A stretch of 64,000 nt of DNA from Roseicyclus sp. (GTDB lineage: Bacteria > Pseudomonadota > Alphaproteobacteria > Rhodobacterales > Rhodobacteraceae). This document shows, piece by piece, positions 1-8,324 of the stretch (position 1 is the first letter of the stretch; every line of letters begins with the position of its first letter). The stretch is from positions 124,001 through 188,000 of the forward strand of contig NZ_JAGYJN010000006.1 of NCBI RefSeq assembly GCF_018402035.1. The letters are read 5' to 3'. The position numbers were made by a program, and so were the translations under genes. Under the pieces are notes generated by a model. It was not told the DNA's origin and did not search any database. It saw only the letters and a program-made list of their open reading frames with translations.

Positions 1-2
1 CG

Positions 3-401
3 ACATCGCGCATGCGCCCCGAGCTTGACGCGGCGGTCGATGCCTTTGATGCGCGTGACCCCGCATTGGGCCGTGGCGTTGCAGCGCGCGATCTTTTCCC
101 CGACATCGAACAGATCAATTCAACACTGCGCGACAGTGCGGACCGTTCTGCGCGTGAGGCAGATGCAAGCGATATCGACACGCTCGACACAATCCCGCGT
201 CGCCGTCGCGGCCTGCGCATTGGGTTTTTCATTGCCGTTGGCGCTGCGGTGGGGGCGGCCATGCTTTATGCCAATGCCGATGCAATGGCGGTGCAAATAC
301 CCGCGCTGGCAGAGGCGATCGAGGGCTATGTTCTCACGGTGAATGGCGTGCGTTTTTGGTTGGATGATCTGGTCCAAAGCTTGGCTAACGCCACGCAATA
401 G
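3..401 (+). CDS. Zinc-ribbon family membrane protein, C-terminal part (partial)
   Basis: The frame is open to the window edge, so this is the 3' end of a longer gene. The visible part has a polar stretch with the phrase FPDIEQINSTLR, an Arg cluster (RRRR), one hydrophobic segment (GFFIAVGAAVGAAMLYA) and a short C-terminal tail. This tail type is what I know from Rhodobacteraceae proteins that begin with an MJ0042-type zinc ribbon; the zinc ribbon itself would lie upstream and is not seen. The stop is 24 bases from the convergent end of the DUF4175 gene. Function unknown. The family assignment rests on recall of the C-terminal phrase only. Confidence 0.6.
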   Translation, partial: TSRMRPELDAAVDAFDARDPALGRGVAARDLFPDIEQINSTLRDSADRSAREADASDIDTLDTIPRRRRGLRIGFFIAVGAAVGAAMLYANADAMAVQIPALAEAIEGYVLTVNGVRFWLDDLVQSLANATQ

Positions 402-425
402 CCATGCCCCAAGCGCCGCGCTGGA

Positions 426-2945
426 TCAGAATTGATCTAGCAAGCGGCGCAGGTAATCGCGTTCGACCTCGGGCCGGTCCTGTTCGGCCGAGCGGCGGCG
501 CAGTTCATCAAGCAGTTCGCGTGAGCGGCGGAACGCTTCTTGGCGATCTGCCATCGCCTCGTCGCTGCCGAAGCTGCCGGAATTGCCAGCTTGGCGGCCC
601 AGCGGGTCTTGCAATTGGCGGTTGGGGGCCATGTTGCCCTCGGCTTGGCCTTGGCCGGGGTCTTGCCCTGCCTGCGCTTCGGCCAAGGCGCGGCCCAGTT
701 CGGTCATGCCTTCGCGCAGTGCCTCGAGTGCTTCGGATTGGCTGTCGAGTGCGCCCGCGATATCGTCGTTCTCGAGCCGCCCCTCGGCCTCTTCCATCGC
801 GCGGCCCGCCCGGTCGAGTTGGCGCAGCGCCTCATCGCCCGCATCGGTCCCTGCGCCGGGCAGGCGGCCTTGCTGGTCCTCGAGCAGGCGGCGCAGCGCT
901 TCTTGGCGTTCGGCCAAGCTCATGCCTTCGCCGTTCTCGCCGCCTTCACCCTCACCTTGGGGTTGGGCGTTTTCACCTTGACCCTGGCCCTGCTGCTGTC
1001 CGGGTTGTTGACCTTGCTGCTGGCCCTGTTGCTGGCCTTGCTGCTGGCCTTGTTGCGGGCGGTCGGGGTTCAGCCGATCTTGCAATTCGCGGAATGCATC
1101 ATCAGCGAGGTCTTGCTGATCGCGCAGCGTGTCTTGCAGACCTTCCATCGCTTGCTGGCCGGGGCTGCGAGGGCCATCGCCACCTTCGCCGCCTTGGGTC
1201 ACTTGCATATTCTCAAGCATCTGTTGCAGCGCATCGAGCATCGCTTGCGCCTCGGCCATGCGGCCTTGCTGCATCAGCTCTTCGATCTGGCGCATCATTT
1301 CCTCGAGGTCGGCCATCGACATTTCCATGCGCTCGCCATCTTGATCGGGGCGATCCTCGCCGGGTTCGGCATTCTCGGCGAGTTGCTGCATGTAGTCATC
1401 CATCGCCTCGCGCAGCTCTTGCATCAGTTGGGCAATCTCGGCGTCGCTGGCACCTTGGCGCATCGCCTCGGACAGGCGTTCTTGGGCTTGGCGCAGCCGT
1501 TCCAGCGCGTCATCCAAATCGCCGATCTCAAGGGTCATCGCGGCATTCCACAAGATCTCGGCCACTTGATCGCGGGTCTCGGGTGAAAGCGTATCGACCG
1601 CGCTTTCCAACCGCCGGATCGCGCTGCGGATTTGCAGATAGACACCTTCGTCAAGACCTGCCTCGGGGCTCCATGTCATCGCGCGCAAGAGTTGCGCAGC
1701 GCGGGTGGCATTCTCGCGCGACCACAGAATATCGCGGCGCATCTCGATCAGCGCATTGGCCAAGGGATCGAAGAACCGCCGCCCCGGAAGGCGGGGGATG
1801 TCATAGCTGACAGTGCCGATCTGGCCCGCCGCATCCGTCACGGTCAGCACCAGCGAGACGGGGAGATTGGCGAAAGGATGCTGTGACAGGTCTTCGACCA
1901 AGACCTCGGCAAAATCGGTGCGCTCGCCGCGAAACGGCATGGGCAGATCAAGCACCAACGCCTCGCGCAGCTCGGGGGCGGTGGCGAGGCCAAAGCGGCG
2001 GTCAGCGCGGGCCGGGTCGAGGCGGATATGGGCGGTTCCCGATTGCACCCCATAGTCATCTTGCGCGGTAAAACTCAGTTGCATCTGCCCGGGCGGCTCG
2101 CCCAGCAACTCCCCCTCAAGCGCGATCATGGGGGGGTGATCGGCCAGCACCGAGATTGCCCAGCTTCGGCCCATCGGGCCGGTGACGGTGAAATCGCCCG
2201 CGCGTTCGATCACGATGCTTTGCACGGCCGGATCGGCGGGTTCGGTAGGAAGATCCCCGATCGTCGTCACAATGCCGATGCTGCCCGGCTCACCATAGGT
2301 GCGAAAGGTCATGCGCGCGCCTTGCGGCACCTCGAAGCGGTCGGCCAAGATCTCGTTGAGATAAAGCGATGGCAGGCCGGTATAAAGCGGCGGCTCGATC
2401 CATGCCTCCCATGAGGGGCCGGAGGCGGCGGCTGCGCCGGGGCCAATACCGACTGTCTCACCAAGATCGGTGACGCGGCCCAGCGTGCCAAAGGCCAGCG
2501 CCATGACAAAGGCGGTGGCCGCGATGTAGCGCAGCGCGAAAGGGTCTTGGCGCGATAGGCGCAGATCAGGCTCGGGCGCGCGGGCATCTTGGGTGCGGGC
2601 CGCCATTTGGCGCAGATGCGCGGCCCAAACGGCCTGTGCGCCGGGATCATCACTGCCGATGGCGGGCTGGTCAAGCAAGGCCGAGATCGGCCGCCCCGGT
2701 AACGTCGCATCAAGCCGGGCCAAAGCCTCGGCACGGCTGGGCATGGCAAAGCGCGTGATCCCGCGCGCGATCATCGCCGCAAGCGCCATGCCGATCACAC
2801 CCAATGTGATCAGCACCGCGAGCGGCGGGACAAAAGCGGCAAAGCCAAAGGCAAACAGCGCCAACACCACCATGGCGATGGTCCAGACCGGCCAAAAGGC
2901 GCGCGTCGCACGCTCGGCCATCATGGCCGCGCGCGTTAAACGCAA
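426..2945 (-). CDS. DUF4175 / TIGR02302 family membrane protein
   Basis: An 839-residue protein. The N-terminus has two membrane segments (about residues 15-60) and another near 145-160. A periplasmic-looking middle follows, then a long coiled-coil-like region rich in Glu, Met and Gln. Around residues 625-660 a low-complexity tract repeats QQGQ units. The C-terminus is charged and helical (RSRELLDELRRRSAEQ). Length and layout match the alphaproteobacterial TIGR02302 family, whose function is unknown. It lies 84 bases downstream of lysA on the same strand and may be co-transcribed with it. The start at 2945 puts the first membrane helix close to the N-terminus, as expected. Confidence 0.85.
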   Translation of the reverse strand: MRLTRAAMMAERATRAFWPVWTIAMVVLALFAFGFAAFVPPLAVLITLGVIGMALAAMIARGITRFAMPSRAEALARLDATLPGRPISALLDQPAIGSDDPGAQAVWAAHLRQMAARTQDARAPEPDLRLSRQDPFALRYIAATAFVMALAFGTLGRVTDLGETVGIGPGAAAASGPSWEAWIEPPLYTGLPSLYLNEILADRFEVPQGARMTFRTYGEPGSIGIVTTIGDLPTEPADPAVQSIVIERAGDFTVTGPMGRSWAISVLADHPPMIALEGELLGEPPGQMQLSFTAQDDYGVQSGTAHIRLDPARADRRFGLATAPELREALVLDLPMPFRGERTDFAEVLVEDLSQHPFANLPVSLVLTVTDAAGQIGTVSYDIPRLPGRRFFDPLANALIEMRRDILWSRENATRAAQLLRAMTWSPEAGLDEGVYLQIRSAIRRLESAVDTLSPETRDQVAEILWNAAMTLEIGDLDDALERLRQAQERLSEAMRQGASDAEIAQLMQELREAMDDYMQQLAENAEPGEDRPDQDGERMEMSMADLEEMMRQIEELMQQGRMAEAQAMLDALQQMLENMQVTQGGEGGDGPRSPGQQAMEGLQDTLRDQQDLADDAFRELQDRLNPDRPQQGQQQGQQQGQQQGQQPGQQQGQGQGENAQPQGEGEGGENGEGMSLAERQEALRRLLEDQQGRLPGAGTDAGDEALRQLDRAGRAMEEAEGRLENDDIAGALDSQSEALEALREGMTELGRALAEAQAGQDPGQGQAEGNMAPNRQLQDPLGRQAGNSGSFGSDEAMADRQEAFRRSRELLDELRRRSAEQDRPEVERDYLRRLLDQF

Positions 2946-3029
2946 CGGCCAGATCAGGCGCGTCAGCGCAGGCGTGCTGGGGGCTGACTTTGGTCATGGT
3001 CCCTTTCGGGGGCGATTTGCCCCGTGGGC

Positions 3030-4293
3030 CTATACCCACGAGGGAACTGTATCTCGGTTTATGATCTCGTCAAATGTCGGGCGCGCCCGGATGACGGCGA
3101 ATTGATCGCCCTTGACCATGACTTCGGGGATGAGGGGCCGCGTATTGTACTCGCTGGCCATCACCGCGCCATAGGCACCCGCGCTACGAAAGGCGACCAA
3201 ATCGCCTGCGGCGACGGGGGTCATCTGGCGCTGCTTGGCAAAGGTATCGCCGGTTTCGCAGACGGGGCCGACGACGTCGAAGGGTCGTTGATCAACGCCC
3301 GGCGCGGGTTCTGTGACCGGCACGATATCGTGCCATGCGCCATACATGGCGGGCCGCACCAGATCGTTCATCGCCGCATCAAGGATCAAGAAATCGCGCC
3401 CCTCACCCTCTTTCACATAGACGACCGAGGAGACGAGCAGCCCAGCATTGCCCGAGATCAGGCGGCCCGGTTCAATCTCGACCTCGACGCCCAGATCGCC
3501 CACGACCTCGCGGATCAGCGCGCCATATTCGGTGGGCAGCGGCGGCGCGGTGTTGGTGCGCTCATAAGGGATGCCAAGCCCGCCACCCAGATCGAGGCGG
3601 CGGATATCATGCCCCTGCGACCGCAAGAAAAGCGTCAGATCGCGCACTTTTTCATAGGCTTGGCGGAACGGCTCAAGATCGGTCAATTGGCTGCCGATAT
3701 GCACATCGATGCCGATCACCTCGATCCCCGGCAGTGACGCGGCCAGTGCATAGACAGCGGGGGCCTTAGCGATGGGGATGCCGAACTTGTTCTCGGATTT
3801 GCCGGTGGCGATTTTCTCATGCGTCTTGGCATCGACGTCTGGGTTCACCCGCACGGTGATCGGCGCGCGCAGGCCAAGGCCATGGGCCACCTCGGACAGC
3901 GCGATCATCTCGGGTTCGCTTTCGACGTTGAACTGCCGGATGCCGCCGGTCAGCGCCATGTGCATTTCTTCGCGCGTCTTGCCGACACCGGAAAAGACGA
4001 TCCGCTCACCCGGCACGCCCGCGGCGCGCGCGCAGGTATTCACCGCCCGAGACCACATCCATGCCCGCACCCAGACCCGCGAGATGCGCGATCACGGCTT
4101 GGTTGGAATTCGATTTCATCGCAAAGCACACAAGATGATCGAGACCTGCCAACGCCTCTTCGAACAGGCGATAGTGGCGCGTCAGCGTGGCGCAGGAATA
4201 AACATAGAAGGGCGTGCCGACCATCGCCGCGATTTGCGGGATCGAAACATCCTCGGCGTGGAGGATGCCGTTGCGGTAAAGAAAATGGTCCAT
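3030..4293 (-). pseudogene. lysA: Diaminopimelate decarboxylase, frameshifted (or sequence error)
   Basis: PLP enzyme of the last step of lysine synthesis: meso-diaminopimelate to lysine plus CO2. The N-terminal piece (4006-4293) reads MDHFLYRNGILHAEDV and carries the PLP lysine context CFAMKSNSNQ. The rest (3030 to about 4030) carries FSGVGKT, the HIGSQ motif, GGGLGIPY and the C-terminal FRSAGAYG. The two pieces join in different frames at a CG-dinucleotide run near 4023-4033. Restoring two bases there gives a continuous 421-residue protein with EYLRARAAGVPGERI, the normal family spacing. The rest of the gene is intact and well conserved, so an assembly or sequencing error is at least as likely as true inactivation. 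Confidence 0.85.
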
Positions 4294-4416
4294 TGCATAT
4301 GCCCTGACAGATCGCCGTGGGGGCAGGTAGCACGGCTGCGCCCCGCATCAAAGAGGCTGGACGCCGCGGCATTCCCCGCTAGGCTTTGCCATCGGCGAAA
4401 AGGGAGGGAAACACCC

Positions 4417-5391
4417 ATGGCAAAGACCGTGATCATCGAGGCCCCCGGTGGGCCGGAGGCCTACAAAATCGTTGACCGCCCGGTGGGCGATCCGGGTCCG
4501 GGCGAGATACGTATTCGTCACCATGCCTGCGGGCTGAATTTCATCGACGTCTATCAGCGCAGCGGCCTTTACCCGTTGTCGATGCCCCATGCGATGGGGA
4601 TGGAGGGTGCCGGCGTGGTTGAGGCCGTGGGCGAGGGCGTTTCACATCTTAAGGTTGGTGATCGTGCCGCCTATGCCTCCATGCCGCCCGGTGCCTATTG
4701 CGAGGCCCGCGTGATCAAGGCCGATCAGGTCTGTCCGCTGCCCGATGGTATTTCCTTCGAGGAAGGGGCGGCCATGATGCTCAAGGGTCTGACGACCCAA
4801 TACCTGTTCCGCCGGACGACACCGATTGCCAAGGGCGACACCGTGCTGTTTCACGCCGCCGCCGGTGGTGTTGGCCTCTTTGCCTGCCAATGGGCGAAAA
4901 GCGAAGGTATCCGCCTGATCGGAACGGCAGGCACGGCTGAGAAATGCCAGCTTGCGCTTGATCATGGGGCCGAGGCTTGCGTCAATTACCGCGATGGCGA
5001 TTGGGTGGCCAAGGTGCGCGAATTGACCGGCGGGCGCGGTGTCGATGTGGTGATGGATGCGGTGGGCCGCGACACCTTCGAGGGATCGCTTGATTGCTTG
5101 CGGCCCTTGGGCTTCATGATTTCCTTCGGCAATGCCTCGGGGCCGGTGCCGCCCTTCGATATCGGTCTTTTGGGCAAGAAGGGTTCGCTCAAGATCACGC
5201 GGCCGACGCTGTTCACCCATATCGCTGACCACGCCACCTGCCAGCAGATGGCGCGGGAGTTGTTCGCGAAGGTGCTATCGGGTGATGTGAAAATCCGCAT
5301 CGATCAGCGCTTTGCGCTTGATCAGGTGGCCGAGGCGCACCGCGCGCTCGAGGGGCGGGAAACGACCGGGCAGACGGTCATCTTGCCGTAA
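4417..5391 (+). CDS. NADPH:quinone oxidoreductase-like zinc-independent MDR protein
   Basis: A 324-residue member of the medium-chain dehydrogenase/reductase superfamily, quinone oxidoreductase (Qor/zeta-crystallin) branch, predicted to reduce quinones with NADPH in the cytoplasm. Seen: the N-terminal GroES-like part (HHACGLNFIDVYQRSG, GMEGAGVVEAVGEG), then the nucleotide-binding motif AAAGGVGLFACQWAK, and no cysteine/histidine set for catalytic zinc. The open frame extends far upstream, but the ATG at 4417 has a strong GGGAGG Shine-Dalgarno 9 bases before it and matches the family N-terminus. It is divergent from lysA and followed by a bidirectional hairpin terminator. Confidence 0.9.
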   Translation: MAKTVIIEAPGGPEAYKIVDRPVGDPGPGEIRIRHHACGLNFIDVYQRSGLYPLSMPHAMGMEGAGVVEAVGEGVSHLKVGDRAAYASMPPGAYCEARVIKADQVCPLPDGISFEEGAAMMLKGLTTQYLFRRTTPIAKGDTVLFHAAAGGVGLFACQWAKSEGIRLIGTAGTAEKCQLALDHGAEACVNYRDGDWVAKVRELTGGRGVDVVMDAVGRDTFEGSLDCLRPLGFMISFGNASGPVPPFDIGLLGKKGSLKITRPTLFTHIADHATCQQMARELFAKVLSGDVKIRIDQRFALDQVAEAHRALEGRETTGQTVILP

Positions 5392-5411
5392 TCAAGGGTT
5401 CTGCCACCAAG

Positions 5412-5434
5412 GGTGCGCCTAAAGGCGCACCTTT
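5412..5434. terminator. Bidirectional hairpin terminator GGTGCGCCT/AGGCGCACC
   Basis: A 9-bp perfect stem with an AA loop sits between the convergent ends of the quinone oxidoreductase (5391) and the DUF2834 gene (5433). It is flanked by AA on the left and TTTA on the right. The same GGTGCGC core recurs in the terminators after cspA and ettA. Confidence 0.7.
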
Positions 5435-5746
5435 ACCCAGCCCGCCGTGCCAATAGGAACAGGGCGAGGGGCAGGCCCGCGCTGACCCCGATGCCATAGG
5501 TCACGGGGATCACCAGAAAAAACCAGCGGTCCCCGCGCAGCCCCTCGACCACGGCCCAGATCGTCAGCGCAATCGCCGCGATGGTCAGGTCATAGACCAG
5601 CGCGCTGGTGGCATCATTGACCCACCACGCATCGATCATCGGCCCCAATGCCCAGCCATGTTCCGTGAACCACGCGTAGAAATAGCTCCACGGCAGAATC
5701 GTGCCGAGGACGACAAGGGCGAGGTAGACAAGGCGTAGGGGGTCAT
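5433..5746 (-). pseudogene. DUF2834 small membrane protein, frameshifted near the start
   Basis: The main frame encodes a membrane protein with RLVYLALVVLGTILPWSYFY, then DATSALVYDL, WAVVEGLR and a C-terminal GIGVSAGLPLALFLL. This is the DUF2834 pattern of three helices. No start codon exists in this frame upstream of the first helix. A good ATG (5744-5746) lies one frame off, followed by ACC and a run of five C (plus-strand G run 5738-5742). Six C would give MTPLRLVYL and a 104-residue protein. So a single base is missing in a homopolymer, either a mutation or a sequencing error. Function unknown. Confidence 0.6.
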
Positions 5747-5800
5747 GACATGCTTTCCAAGATCGTTGCTTGATGATCTAGGACGCCAAGGCTGTCGCTT

Positions 5801-6088
5801 CTACCCCTGTTTTGCCCCGTCCTGTTTGCGCTTTGCCTCTACATAGGCGCGCAAGACTGCTTGCATGCGCGTCAGATGGCCGGGGCCCTGCGCCTTGAAC
5901 CATTCCAGCACATCGGGATCAACGCGCAGAGAGACAGGCGTTTTCCGTTCGGGATAGACCGCTTCGGCGCGTTCCCAGAACGTGTCGGGCAATGCGTAAT
6001 CCGGCGCGCCCGGCGCTGGTGGGCTGATCTCGCCCCGTTCCTTCATCTGGCGAATTTCAGCCAGGGAAGCGTGCTTTATATCGCCCAT
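5801..6088 (-). CDS. brnA: BrnA-type antitoxin
   Basis: A 95-residue protein, second gene of a toxin-antitoxin pair. The C-terminus carries the BrnA signature VSLRVDPDVLEWFKAQGPGHLTRMQAVLRAYV, a ribbon-helix-helix-like DNA-binding region; the N-terminus is charged and would contact the toxin. BrnA proteins neutralise BrnT and repress their own operon. It overlaps the upstream brnT-type gene by 32 bases, the usual toxin-first order of this family. Identification is from motifs and gene order. The ATG at 6088 is the only sensible start. Confidence 0.85.
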   Translation of the reverse strand: MGDIKHASLAEIRQMKERGEISPPAPGAPDYALPDTFWERAEAVYPERKTPVSLRVDPDVLEWFKAQGPGHLTRMQAVLRAYVEAKRKQDGAKQG

Positions 6089-6347
6089 ATGCTTTTTGGC
6101 CTCCCAGCCATGCCGAAATCAGGCGTGTGTGTTCTCCCCGTGACGTATGCACCACGACATAAGCGACCTCATCAACCAGTCCGACCGAGATGCAACGTGT
6201 TTCGCCATAGTCGTTCCTATCGTCGATCTTTGTCAGGACTGGACCTTCGAAGATCAGGGCCGCGAAGACAAAATCGACACCGTGTTTCTTCAGATTTTCG
6301 GCGCGCTTTGTCTCTGACCACTCGAATGACAATCGTTTAACTCGCAC
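6057..6347 (-). CDS. brnT: BrnT-type ribonuclease toxin
   Basis: A 96-residue protein of the BrnT family (RelE-like fold, cleaves RNA). Seen: FEWSETKRAENLKKHGVDF at the N-terminus, which is the hallmark of the family, then the central FEGPVLTKIDDRNDYGETR and the C-terminal VVVHTSRGEHTRLISAW with the expected Arg and catalytic-site region. The start is GTG at 6347; an in-frame TTG four codons later (6333) would give a more usual N-terminus. It lies upstream of and overlaps the antitoxin gene. Confidence 0.85.
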   Translation of the reverse strand: MRVKRLSFEWSETKRAENLKKHGVDFVFAALIFEGPVLTKIDDRNDYGETRCISVGLVDEVAYVVVHTSRGEHTRLISAWLGGQKAYGRYKARFPG

Positions 6348-6420
6348 AACGGCGCTGGTTCAATACAGGCACATATCATTGTGAAGCGGCTACCCTTTTG
6401 GATGTCGGCACACGGCTAAA

Positions 6421-6430
6421 CGTATATACG
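6421..6430. promoter_or_regulatory. Palindrome CGTATATACG, possible BrnA operator
   Basis: A perfect 10-bp palindrome lies 74 bases upstream of the brnT start, in the region between the toxin-antitoxin operon and the divergent ETF-QO gene. BrnA proteins autoregulate by binding inverted repeats, so this is a reasonable operator candidate. No direct evidence; it could also be the -10 region of either gene. Confidence 0.3.
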
Positions 6431-6574
6431 AAATGTATGCCATAATCAAGGCTCACCTGCGACACCGTGCTGCGGCGTCGTGATTGACCCGCGCGCGTCG
6501 CTCCAATACGCATTCACGAAACAATATTGCGCAAGCTGCGGCCCAAGTGGCCCTGACGGGAGCAAGGGAAAAAC

Positions 6575-8227
6575 ATGTCCGAGATGATACGCGAAAGCAT
6601 GGATTATGATGTGGTCATCGTGGGTGCGGGGCCAGCGGGCCTGTCGGCGGCGATCCGGCTGAAACAGATTGATCCCGATCTTTCGGTCGTTGTGCTGGAA
6701 AAGGGCTCGGAGGTCGGCGCGCATATCTTGTCGGGGGCTGTGCTTGATCCGGTCGGTTTGAACCAATTGATCCCCGATTGGAAAAAGCGCGGCGCGCCTG
6801 TCACGGTCCCGGTCAAGAGCGACAGCTTTTACATGCTGGGCGAGGGGGGCGGCATCCGCATTCCCAACGCGGTCATGCCGGGTCTGATGAACAACCACGG
6901 CAACTACATCGTCTCGATGGGCAATGTTTGTCGCTGGATGGCCGAACAGGCCGAGGCGCTGGGCGTCGAGATTTTCCCCGGCATGTCCTGTTCCGCGTTG
7001 GTCTATGGTGAGAATGGCGAAGTGGCGGGCGTGGTCGCGGGCGAGTTTGGCAAAAACCCCGATGGCACACCGGGCGACGCCTATGAGCCGGGAATGGAGC
7101 TGCGCGGAAAATACGTCATGCTGGGCGAGGGCGTGCGCGGGTCGCTGACCAAGGAAGTGCTGGCGAAATACGATCTGCAAAAGGGGAAATGCCCGCAGAA
7201 ATTCGGCCTTGGCATGAAAGAGATTTGGGAGATCGACCCCGAAAAGCACCGCGAAGGCACGGTGGTGCATACGATGGGCTGGCCATTGGGCAGCAATGCG
7301 GGCGGCGGATCGTTCATCTATCACCTTGATAACAATCAGGTCTATGTGGGCTTTGTGGTGCACCTCAACTACGAGAACCCGCATCTTTACCCTTACATGG
7401 AATTCCAGCGCTTCAAGCATCACCCGATGGTGGCCGAACTGCTCAAGGGCGGCAAACGCATCGCTTATGGCGCGCGCGCGATTTCCGAAGGCGGCTGGCA
7501 ATCCATGCCCAAGGCGGTGGCACCCGGCGTGGCGATCTTGGGCTGCGGCGTGGGTCTGGTGAACGTGCCGCGCATCAAGGGCAATCATAACGCGATGCTG
7601 TCGGGCATGGCGGCGGCCGAGGCCGCGGCATCGGCGATTGCCGCGGGTCGCGCGGGCGATGAGCTGGGCGATTACGACGATTACCTGCATAAATCGGGGC
7701 CGATTGCCAAGGATCTCAAGCCCGTGCGCAATGTCAAACCGCTCTGGTCGAAATACGGGCTGATGGGGGGCTTGGCCTTTGGCGGTCTGGATATGTGGAC
7801 CAACAGCCTTTTGGGCTTTTCCTTCTTCGGCACGTTGCGCCATGGCAAATCCGATGCCGCGGCCACCGGCAAGGCCGTCGATCACAAGCCTATCGATTAT
7901 CCCAAGCCCGACGGTGTCTTGAGCTTTGACCGCTTGACCAATGTCAGCTTCTCGATGACGAACCACGAGGAAAGCCAGCCCGCGCATCTGACGCTCAAAG
8001 ATGCAAGCGTTCCGATCAAGGTGAACCTGCCCGAATATGCCGAACCCGCGCAGCGCTATTGCCCGGCGGGGGTTTACGAGGTCGTGGGCAGCGGGGCCGA
8101 GGCGCGCTTCGTGATCAATTTCCAGAACTGCGTGCATTGCAAGACATGCGACATCAAGGATCCGTCGCAGAATATCCATTGGACGGTGCCGCAAGGTGGT
8201 GACGGGCCAAACTACCCGAACATGTGA
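6575..8227 (+). CDS. Electron transfer flavoprotein-ubiquinone oxidoreductase
   Basis: A 550-residue inner-membrane-associated flavoprotein that passes electrons from ETF (fatty-acid and amino-acid oxidation) to ubiquinone. Seen: an FAD-binding motif VVIVGAGPAGLSAA near residue 12, the ubiquinone/FAD middle region with YPYMEFQRFKHHP, and the C-terminal 4Fe-4S ferredoxin domain with a first Cys in CPAGVYEV (about residue 496) and CVHCKTCDIKDP (about 521-532). Length is normal for the family. The start MSEMIRESMDYD has a ggagcaaggg-type ribosome site. The upstream 220 bases are shared with the divergent toxin-antitoxin operon. Confidence 0.95.
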   Translation: MSEMIRESMDYDVVIVGAGPAGLSAAIRLKQIDPDLSVVVLEKGSEVGAHILSGAVLDPVGLNQLIPDWKKRGAPVTVPVKSDSFYMLGEGGGIRIPNAVMPGLMNNHGNYIVSMGNVCRWMAEQAEALGVEIFPGMSCSALVYGENGEVAGVVAGEFGKNPDGTPGDAYEPGMELRGKYVMLGEGVRGSLTKEVLAKYDLQKGKCPQKFGLGMKEIWEIDPEKHREGTVVHTMGWPLGSNAGGGSFIYHLDNNQVYVGFVVHLNYENPHLYPYMEFQRFKHHPMVAELLKGGKRIAYGARAISEGGWQSMPKAVAPGVAILGCGVGLVNVPRIKGNHNAMLSGMAAAEAAASAIAAGRAGDELGDYDDYLHKSGPIAKDLKPVRNVKPLWSKYGLMGGLAFGGLDMWTNSLLGFSFFGTLRHGKSDAAATGKAVDHKPIDYPKPDGVLSFDRLTNVSFSMTNHEESQPAHLTLKDASVPIKVNLPEYAEPAQRYCPAGVYEVVGSGAEARFVINFQNCVHCKTCDIKDPSQNIHWTVPQGGDGPNYPNM

Positions 8228-8324
8228 TCGGATGATGGCGATAATGATGCTTGGCGCGGTTTGGGCGCATTGCCCTTGCCCTGCGCCGGGCCTAGTCTTT
8301 GGCCCCTAACGGGGAGTTTCCTTC

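Noticed and set aside
970-1070. Short tandem repeats that could suggest CRISPR or a minisatellite
   Set aside because: They encode a Gln/Gly tract inside the DUF4175 protein; there are no spacers.
404-1810. Long open frame antisense to the DUF4175 gene
   Set aside because: Arg/Ala/Pro-rich translation without any domain; it arises from third-position GC bias opposite a real gene.
6446-8194. 582-codon open frame antisense to ETF-QO
   Set aside because: His/Arg/Ala-rich with no motif; the opposite strand encodes a clear enzyme through the same interval.
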